Made by a program: the position numbers and the translations under genes | From: an uncultured Pseudomonas sp. | GTDB lineage: Bacteria; Pseudomonadota; Gammaproteobacteria; Pseudomonadales; Pseudomonadaceae | DNA: 64,000 nucleotides | Reading direction: 5' to 3' | NCBI RefSeq assembly: GCF_913777995.1 | Contig: NZ_CAJYVE010000053.1 | Location: 1-64,000 of the forward strand | Shown here: one piece after another, positions 1 through 8,419 of the stretch | Numbering within the stretch: position 1 is the first letter of the stretch | Layout: every line of letters starts with the position of its first letter | Notes under the pieces: model-generated | The model's database searches: none | What the model was told of the DNA's origin: nothing | The model's input: only the letters and a program-made list of their open reading frames with translations

Positions 1-191
1 GGCAGACCCAAGCCAGGAGCAATGGCTTTTGGTTACTTTTGGCGCGCAGGGCACCTGGAAACCAAAAGTAACCCGCCGTAAAGGCGGAAAGGTGACTAAA
101 GGGCACTAATGCTGCGGCGGGTGTACCCGGTCCAGATAGCCTGCCATTCGCGAGCAAGCTCGCTCCCACAAAGTGAACTGTCTTCGCGGCG
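1..191. other. Intergenic region downstream of cobA with two repeat-like hairpins
   Basis: No gene is visible. Positions 31-42 and 62-73 are a perfect 12-base inverted repeat (GGTTACTTTTGG and its complement) with a 19-base loop, followed by CCGCCGTAAAGGCGG, a short second palindrome. Positions 150-171 hold a REP-like sequence (GCGAGCAAGCTCGCTCCCAC) related to the REP units elsewhere in this window. The stretch probably serves as the 3' end of the cobA transcript, but I see no clear uridine tract. Confidence 0.5.
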
Positions 192-938
192 TCAGCCGAC
201 AGCCAGCAATGGCAGCAGGGTGGCGCCTGACACGGCACCCACCACCTCTCCGATCACCAGCACCGCCGGGCTTTTCAGCGCGAACGCCTGTGCATCCGCC
301 TGCATGGCCTGCAGGGTGCTGCGGCATTCGCGCTGGTTGGGCAGGGAGGCGTTCTCGATCATTGCCACCGGCATGCCGGGCGGCATGCCCCCGGCGAGCA
401 GGCCATTGTGTATGGCTTCGAGACGTGCCACGCCCATGTACACCACCAGGGTGGTGCCGCCCTGGGCCAGGGCTGGCCAGTTCAGCTCAGTGTCGTCCTG
501 GGTATGTGCGGTCACCAGGGTCACGCCACGGCTGATGCCTCGCAGGGTCAGGGAAATACCGCACTGGGTCGCGCCGGCCAGGCCGGCGGTGATGCCGTTG
601 ACCAGTTCCACCTCGATACCGTGGCCCCGTAACCACTCGGCTTCTTCACCGCCACGGCCGAAGATGCACGGATCGCCACCCTTGAGGCGCACCACGCACT
701 TGCCCTGCCGCGCGTAGCGCAGCATCAGGCGATGGATGAAGGCTTGCGGCGTGGAGCGGCAGCCGCCGCGCTTGCCGACGCCGATCACCCGTGCCTGGGG
801 ACAATGTTGCAGCACGACCGGGTTGACCAGGTCATCGATCATCACCACCTGCGCGCTGTTCAGGGCGCGCACCGCCTTGAGGGTCAACAGCTCAGGGTCG
901 CCAGGACCCGCACCTACCAGCCAGACTTTTGCATGCAT
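192..938 (-). CDS. cobA: Uroporphyrinogen-III C-methyltransferase (siroheme synthesis)
   Basis: A 248-residue SAM-dependent methyltransferase that converts uroporphyrinogen III to precorrin-2, the entry to siroheme. It is the single-domain CobA/SumT type, without the CysG dehydrogenase/ferrochelatase part. The N-terminal VGAGPGDPELLTLKA motif and the central VRLKGGDPCIFGRGGEE motif are family hallmarks. It is the last gene of the nasC-nasA-cobA unit, 10 bases after nasA. Siroheme is the cofactor of assimilatory nitrite reductase, which explains its place although no nitrite reductase catalytic domain is encoded in the window. Confidence 0.93.
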   Translation of the reverse strand: MHAKVWLVGAGPGDPELLTLKAVRALNSAQVVMIDDLVNPVVLQHCPQARVIGVGKRGGCRSTPQAFIHRLMLRYARQGKCVVRLKGGDPCIFGRGGEEAEWLRGHGIEVELVNGITAGLAGATQCGISLTLRGISRGVTLVTAHTQDDTELNWPALAQGGTTLVVYMGVARLEAIHNGLLAGGMPPGMPVAMIENASLPNQRECRSTLQAMQADAQAFALKSPAVLVIGEVVGAVSGATLLPLLAVG

Positions 939-948
939 GACGATTTCC

Positions 949-3669
949 TCACTCAGGGACGGCGACCCGATTGATCAGGCGCTTGATTTCCGGAACGCAG
1001 GAGCCACATTGGCTCCCGCAGCCCAGCTGGTTCTTCAGCTCTGCCAGGTCCAGGCCACGACCGATGGCGGCTTCGATGGCGCTCTGGCTGACGTTCTTGC
1101 AGTTGCACAGGATCCTGTCGCGGGCCTGGCTGGCGGTTCGCCCCGGCTCACGCGACAGCGGGGCCAGTAGCCAGCGGCGCAGCGAGTCGTCGACCCGGCC
1201 TTCCAGCCACAGGCTTTGCAGCCAGTCCTGGGCCAGGGTTTCACCGGCCAGACGCAGGGCGGTGATGCGCTGCGCCTCGATGCGCACCCGCTTGCCGACG
1301 CCGTGGGCCGGGTCGTCGTAGGCCATCACCGGACCCTGGTCCAGCCCCAGCAGGCGGTCGATCTGCGCCAGCAGCTCGGCCGCTGCGGCGTTGGCGTGGG
1401 CAGCACGGATCACCAGCGCCGGTCGCTCGCGGCCGGTCAGGCTCAGGCTCAGGTAATCGAAGGCTTCGCACAGCGGGCGCAGGGCCTCCAGGTGCTGCTG
1501 CACGTCACCTTCGATCAGCGCGAAAAAATGCCAGGGCAGGTGGGCCTTCTCGACGCGCACGCCGGCGTGCTTGAGCTCCGGTTGCCGTGACAGCGGATCG
1601 AAGGCCGACAGGGTCAGGCAGTTGACGCCGCCCTTGAGGAAGCGGTCGCCCCAATGCATGGGCAGGTAAGCGTGTCCGGGACGCAGCGCATCGTCGCTGA
1701 CGACGGGCACCACCAGGCTGCCACGCCGGCTGTGCACCTGCACCAGTTCACCGTCTTCCAGGCGCTGATGCTGCATGTCGGCGGGACTGAGACTCAGCCG
1801 TGCTTCGCTGACATGCCCGAACAGCCGAGCGGCAGTGCCGGTACGGCTCATGCCATGCCAGTGGTCACGCAGCCGGCCGGTGTTCAAGGTCAGCGCAAAG
1901 CGCGCGTCGCGAATTTCCTTCGGCGCGCGATAGGCTTCGCTGATGAAGCGGGCGCGCCCCGAGTCGGTGGGGAACCGGCCATCGGTGTACAAGCGTGGCG
2001 TACCGCTGCTGGCACCTTGCGGGAACGGCCACTGCTGCGGGCCGAGGCGGTCGATCAGCGCACGGTCCAGGCCCGACAGGTCCAGGTCGCGACCTTGGGT
2101 CAGGCCCTTGTATTCGTCGAATAGCCCTTGCGGGTCAGTGAACTCGAACAGCGGCGCACTGCCGGGGCGCAGGCGTGCCTGCAGGCGCCGGGCGAAATCC
2201 ACGGTAATGGCCCAGTCTGGCCGGGCCTGTCCAGGGGCGGGCACCGCCTTGCGCACGTTGGACAGGCGGCGTTCGGAGTTGGTCACCGTGCCTTCTTTCT
2301 CGCCCCAGCTGGCCGCTGGCAGCAGCAGGTCGGCATGCTTGGCCGTTTCGGTGGTTCGGAAGGCCTCCTGCAGGACCACGAAAGGACAGGTGTTGAGCGC
2401 CTCAGCGACTGCGGTCTGGTCGGGCAGCGATTGTGCCGGGTTGGTGCAGGCGATCCACAGCGCCTTGATCTTGCCGTTGCGCATCTGTTCGAACAGCTCG
2501 ATGGCGGACAGTCCGGGCGTTGCCGGCAGCGCGTCGACCTGCCAGTACTCAGCCACTTCCCGGCGGTGCTCGGCGTTGCCGGCCTCGCGATGGCCGGGCA
2601 GCAGGTTGGACAGGCTGCCGGTTTCGCGGCCGCCCATGGCATTCGGCTGGCCGGTGAGTGAGAACGGACCGGCGCCAGGGCGGCCGATCTGCCCGGTGGC
2701 CAGGTGCAGGTTGATCAGCGCGCTGTTTTTGGCGCTACCGGCGGTGGACTGGTTCAGCCCCATGCACCAAAACGACAGGAACGCCGGCGCCTCGCCGATC
2801 AGCCGCGCGCAGCGGTGCAAGTCATCGAGGCTGATGTCGCATAGCTGCGCCACGTACTCGGGGGTGTAGTCGCTGACCAGGTCCTGGAGTTCGGCGAAGC
2901 CTTCGGTGTGCTCGTCGATGTAGCGCCGATCGGTCCAGCCGTTGCCGATCAGCAGGTGCAGGAGGCCGTGGAACAGCGCTACGTCGGTGCCGCCCTGGAT
3001 CGCCAGGTGCAGGTCGGCCAGTTCGCAAGTGTCGGTGCGGCGTGGGTCGACGACGATGATTTTCATGTCCGGGCGCTGGCTCTTGGCGGCCTCCAGGCGG
3101 CGGAACAGCACCGGGTGGGCGTAGGCCATGTTGCTGCCGACGATCAGCAGGGTATCGGCCAGTTCGATGTCTTCGTAGTTACAGGGCGGCGCATCGGCGC
3201 CCAGGCTGCGCTTGTAGCCAACCACTGCCGAAGACATGCACAGCCGCGAGTTGCTGTCGATGTTGTTGGTCCCTATCAGCGCCCTGGCCAGCTTGTTGAA
3301 CGCGTAGTAATCCTCGGTCAGCAACTGCCCGGAGATGTAGAACGCCACGCTGTCGGGGCCGTGTTCGGCGATGCTGTGCGCGAACACCTCGGCGGCGTGC
3401 TCCAGTGCGGTGTCCCAGTCGGTGGCGGCGCGTGGCAGTTGCTTGCCCAGGCGCAGTTCCGGCTGCAGTGCGCGGCTGCTCAGGTCACCGGTGAGGTGCA
3501 GGCTGGAGCCCTTGCTGCACAGACGACCGAAGTTGGCCGGGTGCTGGGGGTCGCCGCTGACACCATGGATGCGAGTGCCATCGTGCTCGATCAGTACCCC
3601 GCAACCGACCCCGCAGTAGCAGCAGGTGGAAGCCGTGGTTTGCAGTGCAGGCAGGTTCAGGTCGGTCAT
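949..3669 (-). CDS. nasA: Assimilatory nitrate reductase catalytic subunit (Mo-bis-MGD)
   Basis: A 906-residue cytoplasmic molybdoenzyme that reduces nitrate to nitrite. An N-terminal [4Fe-4S] site (C16, C19, C23 and a cysteine near 51) is followed by the molybdopterin oxidoreductase and dinucleotide-binding domains. The last 55 residues form a BFD-like [2Fe-2S] domain with cysteines in CNCKNVSQ and GCGSQCGSC, as in Klebsiella NasA. The frame stays open for 126 codons upstream, but the start at 3669 is preferred: it overlaps the nasC stop by four bases (ATGA), and the protein there begins just before the FeS site. Electrons probably come from the NasC-like protein. Its cofactor needs MobA, MoaB and MoeA, encoded at 49-51.5 kb. 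Confidence 0.93.
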   Translation of the reverse strand: MTDLNLPALQTTASTCCYCGVGCGVLIEHDGTRIHGVSGDPQHPANFGRLCSKGSSLHLTGDLSSRALQPELRLGKQLPRAATDWDTALEHAAEVFAHSIAEHGPDSVAFYISGQLLTEDYYAFNKLARALIGTNNIDSNSRLCMSSAVVGYKRSLGADAPPCNYEDIELADTLLIVGSNMAYAHPVLFRRLEAAKSQRPDMKIIVVDPRRTDTCELADLHLAIQGGTDVALFHGLLHLLIGNGWTDRRYIDEHTEGFAELQDLVSDYTPEYVAQLCDISLDDLHRCARLIGEAPAFLSFWCMGLNQSTAGSAKNSALINLHLATGQIGRPGAGPFSLTGQPNAMGGRETGSLSNLLPGHREAGNAEHRREVAEYWQVDALPATPGLSAIELFEQMRNGKIKALWIACTNPAQSLPDQTAVAEALNTCPFVVLQEAFRTTETAKHADLLLPAASWGEKEGTVTNSERRLSNVRKAVPAPGQARPDWAITVDFARRLQARLRPGSAPLFEFTDPQGLFDEYKGLTQGRDLDLSGLDRALIDRLGPQQWPFPQGASSGTPRLYTDGRFPTDSGRARFISEAYRAPKEIRDARFALTLNTGRLRDHWHGMSRTGTAARLFGHVSEARLSLSPADMQHQRLEDGELVQVHSRRGSLVVPVVSDDALRPGHAYLPMHWGDRFLKGGVNCLTLSAFDPLSRQPELKHAGVRVEKAHLPWHFFALIEGDVQQHLEALRPLCEAFDYLSLSLTGRERPALVIRAAHANAAAAELLAQIDRLLGLDQGPVMAYDDPAHGVGKRVRIEAQRITALRLAGETLAQDWLQSLWLEGRVDDSLRRWLLAPLSREPGRTASQARDRILCNCKNVSQSAIEAAIGRGLDLAELKNQLGCGSQCGSCVPEIKRLINRVAVPE

Positions 3670-4883
3670 GCTTGCAACGCCTGTTCGCCGAACATCAGGT
3701 GCTGGCGGATGCTGTCGATGCGCGCATTGGCGCGGATTTGCTCGGTGTACCAGCCGCCGTCCGCGGTGTCGCCGTACAGGCAGGCGCCGACCAGCAGGTC
3801 GTCCTTGATCACCAGTTTCTTGTACACGCCGCTGATCGGGTCGGAGTAGGTAATGCTTTCGGTGCCTTCGCCGCCCATGAAGTCGCCGACGGAAAACAGG
3901 TCGATACCGGTAACCTTGAGCTTGGCCGAGGTCACCGAGCCGGCGTAACGGGCGAAGCCCAGTTGCGCCAGGTGGTTGGCGCACACCCGGGCCTGTTCGA
4001 ACAGCGGCGCGACCAGGCCGTAGGCGATGCCCCGGTGGCTGACGCACTCGCCGATGGCGTAGATGCGCGGATCGAAGGTCTGCAGGGTGTCGTTGACCAG
4101 AATGCCGCGATCACAGGGCAGCCCGGCTTGTTCGGCTAGGCGGGTTTCCGGGCGAATGCCGGCGGCCATCACCACCAGGTCGGCAGGGATGCGGCTGCCG
4201 TCCCTGAAGCACACCTCGCTGACCCGGCCCTGCTCGTCGCCCAGCAGTGCGGTGGTGTGGGCTTCCAGGCGAAAGCTCAGGTTGCGCTGTTCCAGGGCCT
4301 GCTGCAGCAGTTGCCCGCTGGTCTTGTCCAGCTGGCGCTCCAGCAGGCTCTGTCCGTGGTGCACCACGGTGACCTGCATGCCGCGCTGGGCCAGGCCATT
4401 GGCCGCCTCCAGGCCCAGCAAGCCACCGCCGATCACTACCGCGCGGCGGTGGGTCGCGGCGGTGTCGATCATCTGTTGGGTATCGGCGATGTCACGGTAG
4501 CCGATTACCCCCTCAAGGTCGTTGCCGGGCACCGGCAGAATGAACGGTCGCGAGCCGGTGGCGATCAGCAGGCGATCGTAGTGGGCCTCGCTGCCGTCAT
4601 CGGCGATGACCCGGCGCTTGACGCGATCGATGTTCACCACGCGCCGACCCAGACGCAGGTCGATGCCATGCCCGCGGTACCAGTCCAGGTCGTTGAGGAC
4701 GATGTCGTCGAAGCCCTGTTCCCCGGCCAGCACCGGGGAGAGCATGATGCGGTTGTAGTTGGGATGTGGCTCGGCGCCGAATACCGTGATGTCGTAGAGG
4801 TCGGCACTGAGCTTGAGCAGTTCTTCGAGGGTGCGGACCCCGGCCATGCCGTTGCCGATCATCACCAGTCTGAGTTTGTTCAT
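3666..4883 (-). CDS. nasC: NAD(P)H/FAD oxidoreductase, NasC-type electron donor for nitrate reductase
   Basis: A 405-residue pyridine nucleotide-disulfide oxidoreductase of the NirB N-terminal family. The FAD-binding GNGMAGVRTLEEL motif is at residues 11-23, an NAD(P)-binding GGGLLGLEAANGLAQRG motif lies near 150, and the ATG(S)RP and AAGIRPET signatures are present. Full NirB is about 850 residues. This protein ends before the [2Fe-2S] and siroheme/[4Fe-4S] domains, so it cannot itself reduce nitrite. It resembles the NADH-oxidising subunit NasC of Klebsiella. Its gene overlaps nasA by four bases, so the two are likely translationally coupled partners. Annotation pipelines may call it nirB; I favour NasC. 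Confidence 0.8.
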   Translation of the reverse strand: MNKLRLVMIGNGMAGVRTLEELLKLSADLYDITVFGAEPHPNYNRIMLSPVLAGEQGFDDIVLNDLDWYRGHGIDLRLGRRVVNIDRVKRRVIADDGSEAHYDRLLIATGSRPFILPVPGNDLEGVIGYRDIADTQQMIDTAATHRRAVVIGGGLLGLEAANGLAQRGMQVTVVHHGQSLLERQLDKTSGQLLQQALEQRNLSFRLEAHTTALLGDEQGRVSEVCFRDGSRIPADLVVMAAGIRPETRLAEQAGLPCDRGILVNDTLQTFDPRIYAIGECVSHRGIAYGLVAPLFEQARVCANHLAQLGFARYAGSVTSAKLKVTGIDLFSVGDFMGGEGTESITYSDPISGVYKKLVIKDDLLVGACLYGDTADGGWYTEQIRANARIDSIRQHLMFGEQALQA

Positions 4884-4931
4884 CGGGGCCTCCCGCCGGG
4901 CGCCTGGGCGCTGGAAAAATTCACTGCAAAC

Positions 4932-4971
4932 AAAAAGGCGCCCCCGCCAGTTACCTGACGAGGACGCCTTT
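4932..4971 (-). terminator. Intrinsic terminator in the nasC leader (attenuator)
   Basis: Read on the minus strand, 4971-4955 pairs with 4950-4934 in 17 consecutive pairs (three G-U) around the loop GUAA, and five U and GUUU follow. It lies between the sigma54 promoter and the nasC start, so it must be bypassed for expression. Its 5' arm AAAGGCGUCC is also the loop and 3' arm of the upstream hexaloop hairpin at 4962-4975, so the two structures exclude each other. Confidence 0.9.
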
Positions 4972-5020
4972 GTCCGTTCCCGTCATCCGGGAAATGCCGC
5001 CTTCGCCATTGAAAGCGGCA
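4962..5020 (-). promoter_or_regulatory. Tandem hexaloop hairpins, predicted NasT (ANTAR) target in nasC leader
   Basis: On the minus strand hairpin 1 (5020-4995) has ten base pairs (UGCCGCUUUC with GAAGGCGGCA) and the hexaloop AAUGGC. Hairpin 2 (4975-4962) is GGAC-AAAGGC-GUCC. Both loops carry A at position 1 and G at position 4, the recognition rule described for ANTAR antiterminators. Between them lies a small UUCCCG/CGGGAA stem. Binding by NasT would stabilise hairpin 2 and block the overlapping terminator. Function is inferred. Confidence 0.85.
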
Positions 5021-5047
5021 CCTGATGTGTGTGTTGGGTTTTCCTGA

Positions 5048-5063
5048 TGCAGAGGTTGTGCCA
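5048..5063 (-). promoter_or_regulatory. Sigma54 (-24/-12) promoter of nasC-nasA-cobA
   Basis: On the minus strand TGGCAC-N5-CTGCA matches the sigma54 consensus TGGCAC-N5-TTGCW, with GG and GC correctly spaced. Transcription would start near 5038, about 18 bases before the first hexaloop hairpin. Upstream at 5117-5122 and 5137-5141 are TGCACC/TGCAC half-sites that may be degenerate NtrC contacts. Confidence 0.8.
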
Positions 5064-5176
5064 TTTTGCCGCTGTGCGTGAAATCGGGAGCGGCGGCGCT
5101 TGGCAAGGCCTGTTCATGCACCGGCTTGAGGCGCGATGCACGGTCGCGGGGCGTCAGCTCCGGCTATAGCCAGTAA

Positions 5177-5302
5177 AGTTCGGTTAGACGTCATGTGGCC
5201 CGGTGGGAGCGGCTTTAGCCGCGAAAGGGTCAGGAAATTCAGTGCATCTGTTGTGAACATGCAGTCGCTTCGCAGCTGAAGCTGCTCCTACCGGTCCAAC
5301 GG
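5177..5302. repeat. REP doublet (REPIN), copy 1
   Basis: Two inverted REP units, 5201-5225 (GTGGGAGCGGCTTTAGCCGC) and its partner at 5267-5298 (GTCGCTTCGCAGCTGAAGC and CTGCTCCTACC), flank the spacer CAGGAAATTCAGTGCATCTG. A close relative lies at 19324-19440. It separates the PP2C/kinase gene from the nasC promoter region. Confidence 0.75.
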
Positions 5303-5315
5303 ATCCTTATTGGGA

Positions 5316-6974
5316 CTAGAGGTGCAGCAGCGCTACGGCTGCCAACAGATTGCCCAGTAGCGACAGCAGCGCCAGGGTGCGCCAGACCTTCAGCGGCTCG
5401 CGTTCCAGCCAGGGCCGGGGCCTGACCTGCGTCACCTGTCGCTCGCCCTGTTCCAGTTCCAACAGCCATTGTTCCGCCGTTTCGTAGCGCTGCGCGGGGT
5501 CGGCTACCAGCGCCTTGGCCAGGTTGCGCTCCAGCCAGTCCGGTACATCCGGTCGATATCGGCTGGCCGGCACCAGGCTGGCGAAGCGCGGTTGCTGGAA
5601 GGCCTCCACCTCGCCATATGGGTACTGCCCGGTCAGCAGGTAATACAGCGTCACCCCCACGGCATACAGGTCCTGTGACGGTGCTGGCGTTGCGCCCTGG
5701 AAGGCCTCCGGCGCCAGGAAGCTGGGCGTGCCGGGCAACTCGCCGGGGGCCTGGGTCGACAGCCCGGGACAGAAGGCCAGGCCGAAATCCAGCAGGCGCA
5801 ACTCGCCGTCTTCATCCAGCAACAGGTTCTCCGGCTTGATGTCGCGATGGATGATGTTGCGCCGGTGCAGCAGTCCGCTGGCACGCAGCAGACGTACCGC
5901 GATGTCCTGCCACTGTGTCAGTGGCAACGGGCCGCTGAGGGCGAACAGCTGGGCCAGGGTGCGGCCGGGGTACAGGCGCATCAGGTAGTACAGGTGCTGG
6001 CGTTCGGGCAATGGCGCCACTTCGGGGACGTGGCGGCCCGCCACCCGGCGCAGGAACCACTCTTCCAGCAGCAGCGCCTGGCCGGCGCCTGCTTCGTCGG
6101 CACGGCTGGGTGGCAGAGTCTTGAGCAGCCAGGGCTGGCCGCTGTGGTCCTCGACCCGGTAGAGCAGTGACTGTTGCGAGCGGGCGACGACGCTGCGTAC
6201 CTGCCAGCCTTCGAAGCGCTGGCCCGCCTTGAGTGCCGGAGGCAGCGGCCATTGCTGCAACTGGCGCAAAGTGTCGCCCAGGTCGTCGTGCCCCAGCGCG
6301 TCGACACGGATCAGCAGCGCGCTGGCGTTGTCCTGGCTGCCGGCCAGGTGCGCGGTGTTGACCAGTGCCCTGGCACAGTCGTCCAGGTCTGTCTGGTCGT
6401 TAAGGATCGAGGCGATGCCCCGGTCGCCCAGCGTCGCCCAGACACCGTCGCTGACCAGCAGCAGGTGTTCGCCTTCCTGCAGTTCGCCTTCCCGGTAATC
6501 CAGCACCACATACTGGTCCAGGCCCAGGGCACGTTTGAGCACGTGGTTCATGTCTGGCTGTTCCCAGACATGCTCCTCGCTGAGGCGCTGCAGCTGTCCG
6601 GCCTGCCAGCGGTACACCCGGCAGTCGCCGACGTGCGCCAGGGTGAAGCGCCGCCCGCGCAGCACCAGCGCACTCAACGTGGTCATCAGACCGTTGGCCA
6701 GCAGCCAGCGATTCTGCGCCAGTAACAGCTTGTCCAGCGCCTGGGTGATGCCCCAGGTTTCCGGGGTGGCGTAGTAATCCAGAGCCAGGGCCTGGAGGGT
6801 CGATTGCGCGGCCAGGGCACCGTCGCTGCACTGGCTGACGCCATCGGCCAGGGCAAACAGATGGCCCTTGCTGGCCGCCAGCGCCGGCACCGGCGTGACC
6901 AGGCGCAGGGCGTCCTGGTTCTCGCTGCGTGGGCCGCTGGCGCTGAACTGCGCACAACTCAGTTGCAAGGTCAT
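5316..6974 (-). CDS. Bifunctional PP2C phosphatase / Ser-Thr protein kinase, membrane-anchored
   Basis: A 552-residue fusion. Residues 1-235 form a PP2C/Stp phosphatase with metal-binding motifs SENQDA, ADGVS, HVGDCR, VSDGVW and QDNAS. Residues 260-520 form a Hanks-type kinase with IHRDIKPENLLL, LLDFGLA and the APE motif in FLAPEAF. The glycine-rich loop is not canonical. The last 23 residues are a hydrophobic helix, so both domains face the cytoplasm from a C-terminal anchor. It starts nine bases after the nitrate transporter gene, so it belongs to that unit and is probably induced by nitrate. P. aeruginosa has a kinase gene at the same place (recalled). The substrate is unknown; the transporter or reductase are reasonable guesses. 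Confidence 0.9.
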   Translation of the reverse strand: MTLQLSCAQFSASGPRSENQDALRLVTPVPALAASKGHLFALADGVSQCSDGALAAQSTLQALALDYYATPETWGITQALDKLLLAQNRWLLANGLMTTLSALVLRGRRFTLAHVGDCRVYRWQAGQLQRLSEEHVWEQPDMNHVLKRALGLDQYVVLDYREGELQEGEHLLLVSDGVWATLGDRGIASILNDQTDLDDCARALVNTAHLAGSQDNASALLIRVDALGHDDLGDTLRQLQQWPLPPALKAGQRFEGWQVRSVVARSQQSLLYRVEDHSGQPWLLKTLPPSRADEAGAGQALLLEEWFLRRVAGRHVPEVAPLPERQHLYYLMRLYPGRTLAQLFALSGPLPLTQWQDIAVRLLRASGLLHRRNIIHRDIKPENLLLDEDGELRLLDFGLAFCPGLSTQAPGELPGTPSFLAPEAFQGATPAPSQDLYAVGVTLYYLLTGQYPYGEVEAFQQPRFASLVPASRYRPDVPDWLERNLAKALVADPAQRYETAEQWLLELEQGERQVTQVRPRPWLEREPLKVWRTLALLSLLGNLLAAVALLHL

Positions 6975-6983
6975 ACCGCAGGC

Positions 6984-8195
6984 TTACACGCGCGCGGCGG
7001 TGACGGCCGCCGAGCCCCAGGTGGTGCGCCAGCGGCGCTTGACGTTGAGCAGGCCGAACCAGGCCAGCACCGCCAGGCCGGCGAACAGCCACAGGCCCAG
7101 CTGGTAGTCGCCGGTGTGCTGCTTGATGCTGCCCAGGCCGGCTGCGAGCAGGAAGCCGCCGATGCCGCCGGCCATGCCGATCAGCCCGGTCATCACGCCG
7201 ATTTCTTTGCGAAAGCGCTGTGGCACCAACTGGAACACCGCACCGTTGCCGGCCCCCAGGCCGAGCATGGCGGTGACGAACAGTACCAGGGCGGCCACCG
7301 AACTGGGCAGGTTGAAGCCCACTGCAGCGATGCCGATGGCCGCAACCATGTACATCGCCGCCAGGGTGCGGATGCCACCGAAGCGGTCGGCCAGCGCGCC
7401 ACCCAGTGGACGCATCAAGCTGCCACCGAACACGCAGGCGGCGGTGTAGTAGCCGGCGGTTACCGGGCTCAGGCCGTACTGGTCGTTGAAGTAGCCGGGC
7501 AGGGCACTGGCCAGGCCGATGAAGCCGCCGAAGGTCACGCTGTAGAAGAACATGAACCACCAGCTGTCACGGTCGCCCAGGGCCTTGAAGTAGTCGGCCA
7601 TGGACTTGGCCTTGGCACGCTGCGGAGCATTGCGGGCCAGCAGGCAGAAGGCGACGAGGGTCAGCACCAGTGGGATCAGCGCCAGGCCGAACACGTTGCC
7701 CCAGCCGAAGCTGACAGCCAGCACCGGGGCGATCAGCGCGGCCAGTACGGTGCCCGAGTTACCGGCGCCGGCGATGCCCATGGCCTTGCCCTGATGCTGT
7801 GGTGGGTACCACTGCGAGGCCAGCGGCAGGGCCACGGCGAAGGATGCACCCGCCATACCGAGAAACAGGCCGAGCAACAGCGCGTGCTCGTAGCTATGAA
7901 TGCCCAGCTGCCAGGCGCAGAACAGTGCGACGATGACGATGACCTGGCCGATGACGCCGGCGGTCTTCGGCGACAGCTGATCGGCGAGCATGCCCATCAG
8001 GAAACGCAGCACGGCACCGGCCAGAATCGGCGTGGCCACCATCAACCCGCGTTGCTGGGTGGTCAGTTGCAGGTCGCTGGCGATCTGTACCGCCAACGGT
8101 CCGAGCAGGTACCAGACCATGAAGCTCAGGTCGAAATACAGAAAGGCTGCAAACAGGGTCGGTTTATGCCCGGCCTTCCAGAAGCTTGTATCCAT
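6984..8195 (-). CDS. narK: MFS nitrate/nitrite transporter (NarK/NasA family)
   Basis: A 403-residue, 12-helix major facilitator carrying nitrate into the cell for assimilation. It shows the NarK-family arrangement with two glycine-rich nitrate-signature-like helices (AGNSGTVLAALIAP and GAGNGAVFQLVP). The start at 8195 is chosen over one five codons upstream because GAGGTG lies seven bases before it and the protein then begins MDTSFWKAGHKPTL, as in Pseudomonas homologues. It heads the unit that continues into the PP2C/kinase gene. Its 360-base leader carries a sigma54 promoter and an attenuator. Confidence 0.9.
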   Translation of the reverse strand: MDTSFWKAGHKPTLFAAFLYFDLSFMVWYLLGPLAVQIASDLQLTTQQRGLMVATPILAGAVLRFLMGMLADQLSPKTAGVIGQVIVIVALFCAWQLGIHSYEHALLLGLFLGMAGASFAVALPLASQWYPPQHQGKAMGIAGAGNSGTVLAALIAPVLAVSFGWGNVFGLALIPLVLTLVAFCLLARNAPQRAKAKSMADYFKALGDRDSWWFMFFYSVTFGGFIGLASALPGYFNDQYGLSPVTAGYYTAACVFGGSLMRPLGGALADRFGGIRTLAAMYMVAAIGIAAVGFNLPSSVAALVLFVTAMLGLGAGNGAVFQLVPQRFRKEIGVMTGLIGMAGGIGGFLLAAGLGSIKQHTGDYQLGLWLFAGLAVLAWFGLLNVKRRWRTTWGSAAVTAARV

Positions 8196-8317
8196 TGCAC
8201 ACCTCGTCATCTGCCAGAAAGAGTTCGCCGGGCATCGCCACGGCGTGGAAGTCGTCAGGAGATGAGCTCACGCGGCATTGGCGGCTCACCCGGCCCCGTC
8301 GCCGGGGCCTGAAACGT

Positions 8318-8371
8318 AAAAGACGCCGCATCTCGAACAGCCTGGGGGGCCGAAGAGAGGGCGACGTCTTT
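8318..8371 (-). terminator. Intrinsic terminator in the narK leader (attenuator)
   Basis: On the minus strand 8371-8361 (AAAGACGUCGC) pairs with 8329-8319 (GCGGCGUCUUU) in 11 pairs, with a further UCUC/GAGA helix inside, and a UUUUACGUUU tract follows. Its 5' arm is shared with the hexaloop hairpin at 8362-8375. A further perfect hairpin (8292-8309, GGCCCCG/CGGGGCC) follows before the gene. Confidence 0.8.
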
Positions 8372-8405
8372 GTCGTGATCGGTGGGGCAACCGCCGTTGG
8401 CTACC
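8362..8405 (-). promoter_or_regulatory. Tandem hexaloop hairpins, predicted NasT target in narK leader
   Basis: On the minus strand hairpin 1 (8405-8386) is GGUAGCC-AACGGC-GGUUGCC and hairpin 2 (8375-8362) is CGAC-AAAGAC-GUCG. Both hexaloops have A1 and G4. Hairpin 2 overlaps the 5' arm of the terminator. Hairpin 1 begins about five bases after the predicted transcription start. Confidence 0.8.
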
Positions 8406-8419
8406 TGTGGGCAGGCATT

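Noticed and set aside
3670..4047. Open frame extending nasA upstream by 126 codons
   Set aside because: The extension is arginine/proline-rich, runs antiparallel in frame to nasC codons, and lacks family similarity. The ATGA overlap at 3666-3669 fixes the start.
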